The notes: generated by a model from the letters alone, not told the origin. 64,000 bases of DNA from Desulfovibrio sp. Huiquan2017 (GCF_017351175.1 NZ_JAFMPN010000001.1:1-64000), one strand, 5' to 3'; shown: positions 1 to 9,134, counted from the stretch's first letter. A program made the numbers and translations.

Positions 1-30
1 CAGGATGGAGTTGTCGGGCAGAAAGTTCAT
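1..30 (-). CDS. Start of a gene running off the left edge (unknown product)
   Basis: Only the first ten codons are inside the window, reading MNFLPDNSIL from an ATG at position 30. An AAAGGTG ribosome binding site lies just upstream on the minus strand, which makes the start credible. The gene follows a terminator that closes the PHP/miaB transcript, so it probably has its own promoter in the roughly 50 bases between. Too little protein is visible to name a family. Confidence 0.5.
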   Translation of the reverse strand, partial: MNFLPDNSIL

Positions 31-77
31 GGTTGCACCTTTGTCGGGTCTATGGGCCATGCGGCCCGCTTCATGCG

Positions 78-111
78 AAAAAAAGCCGGGCCTCAAGCAA
101 GCCACGGCTTT
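78..111 (-). terminator. Rho-independent terminator after the PHP gene
   Basis: Read on the minus strand, an AAAGCCG arm pairs with CGGCTTT and the hairpin runs directly into a T tract (plus-strand A run at 78-84). The stem continues with a bulged GGC/GCC. It lies about 60 bases past the stop of the PHP gene and closes the minus-strand kinase-miaB-PHP transcript. Confidence 0.7.
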
Positions 112-171
112 CCTGTATTTCTTTACGTGTCTACGCCTTCTTGGTCACGACCATGCGACGATCGGGAAACA

Positions 172-822
172 TCATTTCATGCATCGCTGGACGATCTCCC
201 ACGCATTGGCCTCGGTTTGCCGGTACTCGTCCGGGGTCAACCCTGCGCCCAGGGCGATGGTCCGCCGCAGATCCTCGCCGATGAGATCGCGCGGAGCGTG
301 CGCGTCGTTATCAACCACGAGCCTCGCCCCGTGCTTGCGGGCCATGGCGGCCACATGTCCGTTGGTGTAGCTGTGACCGCCGCGCGTGGTTATTTCCAGG
401 GCCACGCCCTTTTCCACGGCAAGCCGGACCTCCTCGTCGGTGATCAGGCCGGGATGGGCCAGAATGTCCACGCCCGCCTCGATGGCCGCCAGATTGGTGC
501 CGGGGGCCACGGGCTCCACCGGGGTCTCGCCATGCATGACCACCACTTGCGCCCCACTCTCTCGCGCGGCCCGGACCATTTCGCCGATAAGCGCGGGTGG
601 CACGTGGGTCAGCTCCACCCCGGCCAGGACATTGATGTCGAAGAAATGGCCATGCTTCCGGACGAAACGCAAGACGTTCTCCAGGGTGTGGTACATGGTC
701 GCCTCGTCCGCATGGTCGGTCATACACAGGGCCTTGTAGCCCATGACCTCGGCCCGACGGACGAGTTCGGCGGGAATAAGTTCCCCGTCGCTGAAAACGG
801 TGTGGGTATGCAGATCAATCAT
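172..822 (-). CDS. PHP-domain metal-dependent phosphoesterase (histidinol-phosphatase type)
   Basis: A 216-residue PHP-fold hydrolase. The metal-binding set typical of the family is present: H5 and H7 in LHTHT, D12, D36-H37 in TDH, E70, H97, H123 and the D173-A-H175 pair. PHP proteins of this size hydrolyse phosphate monoesters or act as phosphatase-like nucleases; the substrate cannot be read from sequence. Histidinol phosphate is one option, but the only his genes nearby, hisHF, are 48 kb away. I chose the ATG at 822 because the metal motif begins at residue 3 and the longer reading frame upstream lies inside the preceding gene. The start lies 7 bases after the DUF151 gene stop, so they are co-transcribed. 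Confidence 0.85.
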   Translation of the reverse strand: MIDLHTHTVFSDGELIPAELVRRAEVMGYKALCMTDHADEATMYHTLENVLRFVRKHGHFFDINVLAGVELTHVPPALIGEMVRAARESGAQVVVMHGETPVEPVAPGTNLAAIEAGVDILAHPGLITDEEVRLAVEKGVALEITTRGGHSYTNGHVAAMARKHGARLVVDNDAHAPRDLIGEDLRRTIALGAGLTPDEYRQTEANAWEIVQRCMK

Positions 823-829
823 GAAGGGC

Positions 830-1324
830 CTACATCTTGTATTTGATGTCGTCTTCGGAGAGCTTGTCCAGCTCCTCCTGCCATTTCTCGGCGTCCTCTG
901 TCTTGATGACCGCCTCGGGGTGTTCCGGAAACGCCCCGCCAGCCTCGTCCAGGACGGTTTCGCCCGCCAGGATGGGACATTCGGCGCGCACGGCCAGGGC
1001 AATGGCGTCCGACGGGCGGCTGTCGATACGCAGGGTCTCGTTTCCCGTGTCCACGACGATCTCGGCGAAAAAGGTCCCGTCCTCGATATCGGTAATCTCC
1101 ACGCGAGCGACGGCGCCGCCCAAGACGCGGATGGCGTTGAGCAGGAGGTCGTGAGTCATGGGTCGGGGAAACGGCACCTTGTTGATGGCCATGGAGATGG
1201 ACATGGCTTCCATGGCCCCGATCCAGATGGGCAGGACCCGGGTCTCTTCCTCGTCCTTGAGGACGATGATCGGGGACTTGCCCGCCTCGTCCACGGCCAA
1301 TCCGAAAATCTCGACCTTTACCAC
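830..1324 (-). CDS. Bifunctional nuclease family protein (DUF151/BFN)
   Basis: A 164-residue protein of the BFN/DUF151 family. The N-terminal half carries the conserved pattern LPIWIGAMEA and a stretch around DLLLNAIRVLGG. The middle has the family hallmark RPSDAIALAVRAECPI (about residues 103-118). Structural and plant work on the family reports DNase/RNase activity, but the bacterial role is unsettled. The start overlaps the end of miaB by 7 bases, so it is translationally coupled to it. A link to RNA metabolism is possible from context but is only inference. Confidence 0.85.
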   Translation of the reverse strand: MVKVEIFGLAVDEAGKSPIIVLKDEEETRVLPIWIGAMEAMSISMAINKVPFPRPMTHDLLLNAIRVLGGAVARVEITDIEDGTFFAEIVVDTGNETLRIDSRPSDAIALAVRAECPILAGETVLDEAGGAFPEHPEAVIKTEDAEKWQEELDKLSEDDIKYKM

Positions 1325-2664
1325 GGCTCGCCCGTCCTCTCTCCCACGAGGGAGTGTTTCTTGGCTTCCCTGATCCGCACCGGAACCATCATGCCAACCA
1401 TGTCGCCGCGCTCAACCATGGAGACGTTGACGATACGTCCAGCCGGGTCGCGCCCCTTCCATGAGAGGACGTCCCCCTCCTGCATGCGGCTTAACCCTTC
1501 GATGAACGCATCGGTTTGCGCGCCCACCAAATTCTTTAGACATTTTCTAGTAATATTATTTTGCAGAGTCTGCAAGCGCAGCAGCCGATCCGCCGCTTCT
1601 TCGGCCGTGACCTTGGGCTCCATGTTCACGGCCGCCACGCCCGGGCGGTCGGAATACTTGAAGGAAAAGCTGGATTCGAAGCCGACCCGCTCGACCATCT
1701 CCAAAGTCTGAAGGAAGTCCTCCTCCGTCTCGCCGGGGAAGCCGACAATGAGGTCCGTGGTCAGGGAGATGTCCGGCCTGGCCGCCCTCAGTCCGTCCAC
1801 GATGGAGAGATAGCGCTTCATGTCATACTTGCGGCGCATGGCCTTGAGTACCCGATCCGACCCGGCCTGCATGGGCAGATGCAACGAGGGACACAAATTT
1901 TCCAGCTCTCCGAAGGCTCGGACGACCTCCTCGGCGATGTCTTTGGGGTGGGACGTCGTGAAGCGCAGCCGGTCCAGGCCGGGGATGGCCGCCACCGAAC
2001 GCAGAAGCCCGGCGAAGCTGACGCCCGTCCCGCCCTTGTCCAGGCCGAAGCTGTTGACGTTTTGCCCGAGCAGGGTGATCTCGCGCACGCCGCTTTCCAC
2101 CAGCCCCCGGCACTCGTCCAGGATGGCGTCGGGGGTACGGGATTTCTGGCGGCCGCGCGTATAGGGCACGATACAGTAGGCGCAAAAATTGTCGCACCCC
2201 TGCATGATGTTGACGAATGCCTGCCGGGTGCCGTCCTGGGCGGCCGGGGCCTCGGGCTGCTCGCGCTCCTCGTACAGGGTCACGAAATCAAGCAGGGCCA
2301 CGCGGTCGTCCCGACCCGAGGCGATACGCTCCAGGGCGTTGGGCGCCCCGGCGATGCCGTCCGAACCGAAGACCAGACGAACAAAGGGGAAGCGCTCGAA
2401 AAAGCCCCGGCCCACCTGCTGGGCCACGCAACCGCCCACGGCGGCGAAGACATTTTCATCCCGCCGGAGATGCGCGGCCACCCGGCCCAGTTCGCTGTAG
2501 ACCTTCTGTTCCGGTTTGTCGCGTACGCTGCACGTGTTCAGAATGTAGACCTGGGCCTCGTCTTCGCCCGCCTGCTCCCAGCCCCTGCTTTCCAGGGCAC
2601 GGGTCAGCCATTGCGAATCGTGGACGTTCATCTGGCACCCGAAGGTGGTGATATGGAATTTCAT
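1318..2664 (-). CDS. miaB: tRNA-2-methylthio-N6-dimethylallyladenosine synthase
   Basis: A radical-SAM methylthiotransferase that adds a methylthio group to i6A37 in tRNAs reading UNN codons. The 448-residue length is normal. The N-terminal domain holds the three cysteines of the auxiliary 4Fe-4S cluster (C10, C45, C79). The radical SAM cluster motif CxxxCxxC is at C157, C161 and C164, in GCDNFCAYC followed by IVPYTRG. The C-terminal 65 residues form the TRAM RNA-binding domain. The IVPYTRG signature distinguishes MiaB from RimO. It sits 72 bases after the CysC-like kinase gene and overlaps the next gene. Confidence 0.97.
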   Translation of the reverse strand: MKFHITTFGCQMNVHDSQWLTRALESRGWEQAGEDEAQVYILNTCSVRDKPEQKVYSELGRVAAHLRRDENVFAAVGGCVAQQVGRGFFERFPFVRLVFGSDGIAGAPNALERIASGRDDRVALLDFVTLYEEREQPEAPAAQDGTRQAFVNIMQGCDNFCAYCIVPYTRGRQKSRTPDAILDECRGLVESGVREITLLGQNVNSFGLDKGGTGVSFAGLLRSVAAIPGLDRLRFTTSHPKDIAEEVVRAFGELENLCPSLHLPMQAGSDRVLKAMRRKYDMKRYLSIVDGLRAARPDISLTTDLIVGFPGETEEDFLQTLEMVERVGFESSFSFKYSDRPGVAAVNMEPKVTAEEAADRLLRLQTLQNNITRKCLKNLVGAQTDAFIEGLSRMQEGDVLSWKGRDPAGRIVNVSMVERGDMVGMMVPVRIREAKKHSLVGERTGEPW

Positions 2665-2736
2665 ATGTATGTATCCGGCCTCGGGGACCGTTTCGTTTCG
2701 GTTCAGGCCGACACATCGGCGTGGTTATGAGGGCAG

Positions 2737-3324
2737 TTAAACACTGGCGAGCCAAGTGTCCAGAAAGTGCAAGGTTTTTCTCAAGGTCTCCGGCTTGGCC
2801 AAGGCGGTGTTGTCGATGACGAATTCGGCCCCGGGATCCTTCTCGAAAGGAACGTCAACTCCGATGACCTCGCCCAACCCATCGAAATCGCGGCCTGTTT
2901 TCTTACGCTCCAAGGCCTTGCAATAGAGCCCCGCCATGATTTTTCCCTCGGGCCGCCCGGCCTCGCGGGCCATGGCCGTCTCCAGGTCGCAACGGACGAA
3001 TATCTCGGCGAACCGGGAGATAAGCGAACGCGCATACCGGCGCATGGATACCTGGTAGGCCGCCCCGTCCAGAATCACGTTGCGTCCCGCCCGCGTCAAC
3101 CGGGCCGCTTCCTCGGCAAACAACCGGTAAGCCGTTTCGCGCTCCTCCCGGGTGTATCGGGGCTCGGGAAAATAGACTTTCCTCCGCTCGTCCATCTGGA
3201 GCAGTTCCACATCCACGCCCCGGGCCCGAAGCGAGTCGCGCAGGCCGTACGCCAGGGCGGACTTGCCGCACCCAGGCAGGCCCACAACCCAGACCGCCCA
3301 GCCGTCGCCATCTTGCCCGGTCAT
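2737..3324 (-). CDS. CysC-like (adenylylsulfate kinase family) P-loop kinase
   Basis: A 195-residue P-loop kinase. Walker A GLPGCGKS is at residues 15-22. Later features recall APS kinase: a GLYCKAL helix, and VPFEKDP followed by FVIDNT near the end. The usual substrate loop LDGDNVR is replaced by LLQMDERRKVYFPEPRY, so the substrate may not be APS. It begins 2 bases after the stop of the APH-like gene, so the two are surely co-translated. In a sulfate reducer APS is normally reduced rather than phosphorylated, which adds to the doubt about an APS kinase role. Confidence 0.75.
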   Translation of the reverse strand: MTGQDGDGWAVWVVGLPGCGKSALAYGLRDSLRARGVDVELLQMDERRKVYFPEPRYTREERETAYRLFAEEAARLTRAGRNVILDGAAYQVSMRRYARSLISRFAEIFVRCDLETAMAREAGRPEGKIMAGLYCKALERKKTGRDFDGLGEVIGVDVPFEKDPGAEFVIDNTALAKPETLRKTLHFLDTWLASV

Positions 3325-3326
3325 GC

Positions 3327-4409
3327 CTACTCCAAATAGCGGTTGACGTGCCGCCAGTCGAAGACGTCGTCCTCAAGGACGTTGGCCACGAAGTTGAACA
3401 GACGGCGGCGTACCGGCGCCGGGTGGTCCGGATACCACTCGGGCGAGGCAATGACCAGCCCGCGAAAGACGCAAAATGGGGCCAGGACCTCCAGGACCTC
3501 GCCGTCCCCGGTGCGGTCCAGGTACTCTCCGAAATAAGCCAGATACAACTCCTTGAAGGGGCCGCCCAGCTTCTCGCGGTCGTACAGGGACCAGAGCAGG
3601 TAGTTGATCGCCATGGAAGCCAGGTCGCCGCCCGGTTCGCCCCACTCGCCCCGGCTGCGATCGAGCACCGAGAAATCACCGTCCTCGGTAACGAGCACAT
3701 TCCAGGGGTGGAAATCGCCGTGCACCGCGCTCAACCGATGAGCGTAGCCCTTGAGTTTCCAGCGCCAATCGATGAGCCGTTTTTCCAGGGCCCGAAAGCG
3801 GTCTTCCCCGAAGAAGGCGTAATCCCTGGGGAAGGCCTCATCCACCAGCCCGAGGATGCACTCGCTGGCCCCGAGCAGGTTGCGGATGCGCCGGGCGTAC
3901 AGGTGCGAATCGTCGAGCTTGTCCGCGTGCACCCGGGCCAGCCAGCGGGCGAACTCGCGAGCCGTGTCCAGGTCGCCGTCGCGCAGGCCGTGCGCGCGGA
4001 TCCGTTCCAGGTCCAGAAAATAATCGTGCCCGGGAAGCTTTGCGTTGACGATGAAGAACTCCTTGGGGGCCTCCATCGGAACGAGTTCGTCCGCATCGTT
4101 CACATAGCCGAGGCCGAGCGGCCGGACGTGGCGTTCCATGCGGGCGGAAGTCTCGTACTGGAACATGAGGATGGCTGCCCGGTCCCAGTAGAACTGGTGA
4201 CCATACTTGTCGCCTTTCATGACCGAGAACACAGCCTCCCGGACCTCGCCGCCCGCCTCGAAGCGAACCAGAAGGGGTTTGCCGTAGCCGAACCCCTTCA
4301 TGCCCTGGGCGTCGAGGCTGCCGATGTCTCCGGCCCCGAGGAGCCGGACGTCGTCGCCATGGACGCGCCGCAGATACTGTTCAATGGCACGGACTTCGAG
4401 TTCGATCAT
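3327..4409 (-). CDS. APH-fold phosphotransferase (aminoglycoside phosphotransferase/choline kinase family)
   Basis: A 360-residue kinase of the protein-kinase-like APH fold. The Brenner motif HGDFHPWN spans residues 230-237, giving D232 as catalytic base. The metal-binding aspartate of the activation segment is D250 (SVLD), and a further aspartate follows at 262. The N-lobe lacks an obvious glycine-rich loop, as is common in this family. Substrates in the family include sugars, choline, homoserine and antibiotics; nothing in the sequence chooses among them. It lies between a PfkB-family kinase (30 bases upstream) and a CysC-like kinase (2 bases downstream), suggesting a shared small-molecule pathway. 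Confidence 0.8.
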   Translation of the reverse strand: MIELEVRAIEQYLRRVHGDDVRLLGAGDIGSLDAQGMKGFGYGKPLLVRFEAGGEVREAVFSVMKGDKYGHQFYWDRAAILMFQYETSARMERHVRPLGLGYVNDADELVPMEAPKEFFIVNAKLPGHDYFLDLERIRAHGLRDGDLDTAREFARWLARVHADKLDDSHLYARRIRNLLGASECILGLVDEAFPRDYAFFGEDRFRALEKRLIDWRWKLKGYAHRLSAVHGDFHPWNVLVTEDGDFSVLDRSRGEWGEPGGDLASMAINYLLWSLYDREKLGGPFKELYLAYFGEYLDRTGDGEVLEVLAPFCVFRGLVIASPEWYPDHPAPVRRRLFNFVANVLEDDVFDWRHVNRYLE

Positions 4410-4439
4410 GTCGCCCTCCCCGGCCTGTTTGGCCGACGG

Positions 4440-5375
4440 CTACGTCAGCGGCCCGAAGACCGATTCATAGCGCTCGGTGAACTCCTCCAAAGTGAAGGAG
4501 TGTTCCTGGGTGCCCTTGAACTCCACCGCGTAGGTGGCGCAGGTGGCGCCCAATTTGCAAGCTTCGGCCACGGGTTTGCCCAAGGCCAGCCCCTTGAGCA
4601 GTCCGGCACGGAAGGCGTCGCCCGCCCCGGTGGGGTCGAGCACTTCTCTGGCCGGAACCATGCCCACGGAGATCTCCCCATCGCCGCTGCTGACGACGGA
4701 GCCCTTCTCCCCGAGAGTGGTAATCAGATACTCCACGCGCTCCACGATATCCGCCTTGGACAGGCCGGTGGACTTCATGACCATCTCCAACTCGTAGTCG
4801 TTGACGATCAGAATCTTCGCACCGTCGAGGGCCTCTTTCAGCCTGTCTCCGCCCAGGGCGGGAATCTGCTGGCCGGGATCAAAGATGTACGGGACGCCGT
4901 GCTCGCGATAATATCTCGGATGATCCACCATGTCGTTGATATTGCCGGGCGCGACGAGGCCGATGGCCTCGGCCGGGTCAATGCGGCTCATATCGTACTG
5001 CGAAGGGTATTTCATAGCCCCGGGGTTGAACCCGTTGATCTGGTTGTCCGACATGTCCGTGGTAATGTAACACCCGGCGGTGAACTCCTGCTCGATGGTC
5101 CGGATGCCGTCCACGGCAATGCCGTAGTGTTGCAGCCGCTCGTCATAGGGGCCGAAGTCCTTGCCCACCTGGCTCAGGATGGTCGATTTCTCGCCCAACA
5201 GGGAAAGGTTGTAGGCAATGTTGCCCGCAGTGCCGCCGAACCGCTCCACCAGCCCGTCCACCAAAAAGGAAACGTTAAGGATATGGATCTTGTCCGGCAG
5301 AATATGATTGGAAAACTTGTCGGGGAAAGTCATGATGCGGTCGAAGGCAAGGGAACCGGAAATATAAATCTGCAT
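4440..5375 (-). CDS. PfkB-family carbohydrate/nucleoside kinase (adenosine kinase-like)
   Basis: A 311-residue ribokinase-fold kinase. The N-terminal PfkB signature GGTAGNIAYNLSLLG is at residues 48-62. The ATP/anion-hole motif DPTGAGD is at 247-253, with D253 as catalytic base, followed by AFRAG. The layout is closest to adenosine kinase-like PfkB proteins, but the substrate is not certain. I chose the ATG at 5375, not the GTG two codons earlier, because an AAGGAG site lies five bases before this ATG and would abut the GTG. It is first of three adjacent kinase genes, with a promoter-like sequence upstream. Confidence 0.85.
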   Translation of the reverse strand: MQIYISGSLAFDRIMTFPDKFSNHILPDKIHILNVSFLVDGLVERFGGTAGNIAYNLSLLGEKSTILSQVGKDFGPYDERLQHYGIAVDGIRTIEQEFTAGCYITTDMSDNQINGFNPGAMKYPSQYDMSRIDPAEAIGLVAPGNINDMVDHPRYYREHGVPYIFDPGQQIPALGGDRLKEALDGAKILIVNDYELEMVMKSTGLSKADIVERVEYLITTLGEKGSVVSSGDGEISVGMVPAREVLDPTGAGDAFRAGLLKGLALGKPVAEACKLGATCATYAVEFKGTQEHSFTLEEFTERYESVFGPLT

Positions 5376-5408
5376 GAGCACTCCTTGGAAGCGGATTTGG
5401 TCAACGGG

Positions 5409-5438
5409 AACCTACTTGCATGATCCCGATGCTGTCAA
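5409..5438 (-). promoter_or_regulatory. Sigma-70-type promoter for the kinase operon
   Basis: On the minus strand a perfect TTGACA (-35) at 5433-5438 is followed after 18 bases by TAGGTT (-10) at 5409-5414. Transcription would start near 5402, giving a leader of about 27 bases before the PfkB gene. Confidence 0.5.
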
Positions 5439-5465
5439 CGATCCCCTTGCGGAGCGTGCTTACTA

Positions 5466-5780
5466 CTACTTCGTTTCATTCCCGATCCACTCCAGGAAGT
5501 CTTGGTTGCCGCCGGTAATGGGCAACGCGACCACGCACGGCACTTCGTAGCCGTGGGCCGCCTTCACCGCCCCGGTCAATTCGTCCACCAGGTCGGTGCG
5601 CGTCTTGGCGATGAGCACCACTTCCTCGGCCCGCTCCACCTTGCCACGCCACCAATAGAGCGAACGCATGCCGGGCAGGATATTCACGCAGGCGGCCAAG
5701 CGCGTTTCCACGAGCATCCTCCCGATGGTCTCGGCCTCCCCGGCGTCCGCGCAAGTCATGTAGATGAATGATTCGGACAT
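5466..5780 (-). CDS. cutA: Divalent cation tolerance protein CutA
   Basis: A 104-residue CutA1-family protein, the usual length for these small trimeric ferredoxin-fold proteins. Characteristic segments are the ACVNI stretch, the YWWRGKVE block and the EVPCVVALPI strand near the end. The family was named for copper tolerance, but its true role is uncertain. I placed the start at the ATG at 5780, which has GGAGG five bases upstream; the longer frame adds 16 residues with no family match. The stop is 90 bases from the PfkB gene start, with a promoter between, so it is probably a separate unit. Confidence 0.93.
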   Translation of the reverse strand: MSESFIYMTCADAGEAETIGRMLVETRLAACVNILPGMRSLYWWRGKVERAEEVVLIAKTRTDLVDELTGAVKAAHGYEVPCVVALPITGGNQDFLEWIGNETK

Positions 5781-5900
5781 GGTTGCCTCCATTCGTCCTG
5801 ATGATACATGGTTCGCCGACGGACGCAAGCGGGGGCCGCCGCCTTTGACGCTTGAGCCGCACGGCCACAGGTGTTAACAAGCCTCCGACACGGAGGACAC

Positions 5901-6539
5901 ATGAACAAGAAAGAACGCGCAGCCGAAATTTTCGACCGCCTCTCCAAGCGGTACCCATCTCCTCAACCGGCCCTGACCTACACCACTCCCTGGGAACTGC
6001 TGGTGGCCACGGCCCTGTCCGCCCAGTGCACGGACGAGCGGGTGAATATGGTCACCCCGGCCTTCTTCGAACGCTGGCCCGCCATCCGGGACGCGGCCGA
6101 GGCCGATGTGACCGAGATCGAAGAGGTCGTCCGCTCCACGGGATTCTTCCGCAACAAGGCCAAAAACATCAAGGCCGCGGCCCGACGGATCATGGACGAG
6201 TATAACGGCGAAGTCCCCCGGACCATGGCCGAACTGGTCACCCTGGGCGGCGTGGCCCGCAAAACGGCGAGCATCGTCCTGGCCAACGCCTTCGGCGTGA
6301 ACGAAGGCATCGCCGTGGACACTCATGTAAAACGGCTGGCCTTCCGCATGGGACTGACCACCAAGACCGACCCCATACAGATTGAAAAGGACCTCATGCC
6401 GCTCTTCCCGCGCGAACACTGGGGCGACGTCAACCATATCCTTGTTTTCTTTGGCCGTGAGGTATGCCCGGCCCGCAAGCCCCATTGCGACGCCTGCGAA
6501 CTGGCCGACATCTGTCCGAAAAAGGGGGTCGCACAATGA
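5901..6539 (+). CDS. nth: Endonuclease III (DNA glycosylase/AP lyase)
   Basis: Removes oxidised pyrimidines from DNA and cleaves the resulting abasic site. The 212-residue length is typical. The helix-hairpin-helix region contains [10 protein letters not shown], giving the catalytic lysine K121, and the catalytic aspartate D140 is in VDTHVKR. The 4Fe-4S cluster has the spacing C189-x6-C196-x2-C199-x5-C205. The ATG at 5901 was chosen over the upstream extension because GGAGG lies five bases before it. The last bases overlap the tgt start in an ATGA arrangement. It is divergent from cutA. Confidence 0.97.
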   Translation: MNKKERAAEIFDRLSKRYPSPQPALTYTTPWELLVATALSAQCTDERVNMVTPAFFERWPAIRDAAEADVTEIEEVVRSTGFFRNKAKNIKAAARRIMDEYNGEVPRTMAELVTLGGVARKTASIVLANAFGVNEGIAVDTHVKRLAFRMGLTTKTDPIQIEKDLMPLFPREHWGDVNHILVFFGREVCPARKPHCDACELADICPKKGVAQ

Positions 6540-7654
6540 CCAAACCCGGAGATTTCGTCCTTCACGCCACGGACAACCTGGCCCGGCGCGGCACCCTGAC
6601 CACGGCCCACGGCGACATCCAGACGCCCATCTTCATGCCCGTGGGCACCCAAGGCACGGTCAAGAGCCTGACCCCGCGCGACCTTGAGGAGATGGAGGCC
6701 CAGATCATCCTGGGCAACACCTACCACCTGTACCTCCGGCCCGGCGACGAGTTGGTGGCCCGACGCGGCGGCCTGCACAAATTCGCGGGCTGGAAACGCC
6801 CCATCCTGACCGACTCCGGCGGTTTCCAGGTCTTCAGCCTGGAGGGCATCCGCAAACTGACCGAAGAAGGCGTGGAATTCCGCTCCTATATTGATGGATC
6901 AAAGCACTTTTTCTCGCCGGAAAAAGCCATAGACATTCAGAAGAACCTCGGCTCGGACATCATGATGGTGCTCGACGAATGCGTGGGGTACGGCAACGAC
7001 CGGGCCTACACCGAGAAATCCCTGGAGATGACCACCCGCTGGGCCCGACGATGCCGCGAGCATTACCCGAAAGGCAGCGGCGACCAAATCATGTTCGGCA
7101 TCGTTCAGGGCGGGTTCCACAAGGATCTGCGCGAGCGCAGCCTCGAACAGCTCAGGGAAATAGATTTCGAAGGTTTCGCCATCGGCGGCCTGTCCGTGGG
7201 CGAATCCACCGAGGAGATGTACGACATCCTCCATCACATCGCGCCCAAACTGCCCCGCGACAAACCGCGCTACCTCATGGGCGTGGGTACACCCCTGGAC
7301 ATCCTCGAAGGAGTCTCGGCGGGCGTGGACATGTTCGACTGCGTGCTGCCCTCGCGCAACGCCCGCAACGGGACCCTGTTTACCTCCATGGGCAAGGTCA
7401 ACATCAAGCGTGCCGAGTACGCCGAGGACGATTCACCCCTGGATCCCAACTGCGGCTGCTACACCTGCCGCAACTTCACCAAGGCATATCTGCGGCATCT
7501 GTACATGGCCAAGGAGCTGCTCTCCTACCGGCTGAACACCTACCACAACCTCTATTTCTATCTCGACCTGATGAAACAGATCAGACAGGCCGTGGAAACG
7601 GGAACCTTCCGCGAATTGAAGACGAAATACGAGACGGCCTACGGCCAGAAGTAA
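6536..7654 (+). CDS. tgt: Queuine/preQ1 tRNA-guanine transglycosylase
   Basis: Exchanges guanine-34 of tRNAs with GUN anticodons for preQ1, a step in queuosine synthesis. The 372-residue length fits bacterial enzymes. D93 in [11 protein letters not shown] is the general acid/base and D268 in [13 protein letters not shown] the nucleophile. The zinc site is C306, C308, C311 and H337. The start overlaps the nth stop by four bases and is therefore coupled to it; frames extending upstream lie inside nth. It converges with the YihY gene, with only six bases between the stops. Confidence 0.97.
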   Translation: MTKPGDFVLHATDNLARRGTLTTAHGDIQTPIFMPVGTQGTVKSLTPRDLEEMEAQIILGNTYHLYLRPGDELVARRGGLHKFAGWKRPILTDSGGFQVFSLEGIRKLTEEGVEFRSYIDGSKHFFSPEKAIDIQKNLGSDIMMVLDECVGYGNDRAYTEKSLEMTTRWARRCREHYPKGSGDQIMFGIVQGGFHKDLRERSLEQLREIDFEGFAIGGLSVGESTEEMYDILHHIAPKLPRDKPRYLMGVGTPLDILEGVSAGVDMFDCVLPSRNARNGTLFTSMGKVNIKRAEYAEDDSPLDPNCGCYTCRNFTKAYLRHLYMAKELLSYRLNTYHNLYFYLDLMKQIRQAVETGTFRELKTKYETAYGQK

Positions 7655-7660
7655 GCGGAA

Positions 7661-9049
7661 TCAAACGCGTTGCGGGCAACGGCCCGATTCATCTTCCGGC
7701 ACGATGCTGAAGACGGCCCCGGGGTACTCCTCGGCGCATTGCAGCAGGGTCAGGTTAGCCTCGCTTTCGGCCGTGGCCTGGCCCAGGCTGCCCAAAATAC
7801 GGTCCAGAAAGCCGTATTTCTCGTCGAACTCGGCAAAAACCCGCCGCTCCCCTTCCATGTTGACGGCCCGGATGACATCGAGCACGCGCACGTCGCTCAG
7901 ATCGCGCGCCGGGGCGTAGACCTCGCAGCCCGTCATCTCGGCCGGGATCGTATAACCTGCGCGCTGCAATACGCGAAACAGGTCCGAGACCAGCGATGCC
8001 GGGGCCATGAGGCCGTCGGAGATCTCTTCCACGGACGGCAGGGCCGCGCCCTCGTGGAACCGCTTGGCCAGAACGACCATCATCAGCACCGCGATCTTCT
8101 GCCGCTCGTAGGGCGAGGCCGTACCGAAGTAGCGTTGCTTGACGAAGGAATTGATATTCTGCCAGGCGTGGCTGACCTGGGCCCCGAGCAGGACGATGAC
8201 CCAGCTCAGGTAAATCCAGACCAGAAGCAGGGGCAACTGGGCGAAGCTGCCGTAGATGGCGTTGTACTTGACCGCCCCGATTTGCCAATTGATGTACAGC
8301 CATTGGGCCATCTGCCACAGGACGCCGCCGACCACGCCGCCGATGACCGCGGCCCGGATGCGCACCCTGGTATTGGGAATGAAGGCGTACATCATGGAAA
8401 AGGCCATGATGATTAAAAAGTACGGCACGGTCTTGAGAAACACCGACTCCAAGTAGCCGATGGCCTTGAGGCTCATGACCGTGGTGATGATCTCCTGGTT
8501 TTGCAGGCTGACGTTGAAGCTCGAAGCCACGAACAGGAAAATGGGCCCGAAGAGGATGACCGGGAAAAAATCCGTGACCCGACGCCAGGGCGACCGCCCC
8601 TTGTCCACGCTCCAGATGACGTTGAAGGCCTTTTCGATGGTCCCCACCAGGGAAAGGACGGTGAAAAGCAGTGTAACCACGCCCACCCAACCCAGAGCCT
8701 GCACATTGGTCCGGTCGATGTACTCGATGATCTTGTCCGCCACCTCGGGCTGCCCCGTGGTCAGATGGAGGATCAGGTCGCGCATCCTGTCGGTGTTCTG
8801 AAAGCCGAATCCCTTGGAGATGGAAAAGGCCACGGCCAAAAACGGCACGATGGACAGGATCGTGGTGAAAGTCAGAGCCGCAGCGCGGATGATGACCTGG
8901 TCTTTCACGAAGCTGAAGCAGATCAAATAGATCAGGCGGCAAGCGCCCCGCCAGAGACGCACGATATACGGCGTCCCGGCGGTATTGCGCTCCCAGATGC
9001 CCTCGAAAAATTGCCGTTTCAACTGCATGATCTTCCTGACCAGACTCAT
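7661..9049 (-). CDS. YihY/BrkB family integral membrane protein
   Basis: A 462-residue membrane protein of the YihY (formerly RNase BN) family. About six hydrophobic helices fill residues 20-290. Family segments visible are RAAALTFTTILSIVPFLAVAF near the first helix and a GAxxxxxLWQ-type stretch further on. The last 150 residues are soluble and look like a regulatory or winged-helix tail. The biochemical function of the family is unproven; the old RNase assignment was withdrawn. The ATG at 9049 has a GTGGAG site upstream. It lies 85 bases after the AsmA gene and is probably the last member of that transcript. Confidence 0.85.
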   Translation of the reverse strand: MSLVRKIMQLKRQFFEGIWERNTAGTPYIVRLWRGACRLIYLICFSFVKDQVIIRAAALTFTTILSIVPFLAVAFSISKGFGFQNTDRMRDLILHLTTGQPEVADKIIEYIDRTNVQALGWVGVVTLLFTVLSLVGTIEKAFNVIWSVDKGRSPWRRVTDFFPVILFGPIFLFVASSFNVSLQNQEIITTVMSLKAIGYLESVFLKTVPYFLIIMAFSMMYAFIPNTRVRIRAAVIGGVVGGVLWQMAQWLYINWQIGAVKYNAIYGSFAQLPLLLVWIYLSWVIVLLGAQVSHAWQNINSFVKQRYFGTASPYERQKIAVLMMVVLAKRFHEGAALPSVEEISDGLMAPASLVSDLFRVLQRAGYTIPAEMTGCEVYAPARDLSDVRVLDVIRAVNMEGERRVFAEFDEKYGFLDRILGSLGQATAESEANLTLLQCAEEYPGAVFSIVPEDESGRCPQRV

Positions 9050-9134
9050 AGCCGCTCCACGTGCATGATTGAAGTTCCGCCTTGCTGCCGCATACACTCA
9101 TTACGACCGCGCAGGCAAGCCGGCCGTCTTTCCA

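Noticed and set aside
3348-5423. A 691-residue plus-strand frame across the kinase genes
   Set aside because: Three well-defined kinase genes with intact catalytic motifs occupy the other strand; the long frame has no recognisable domain.
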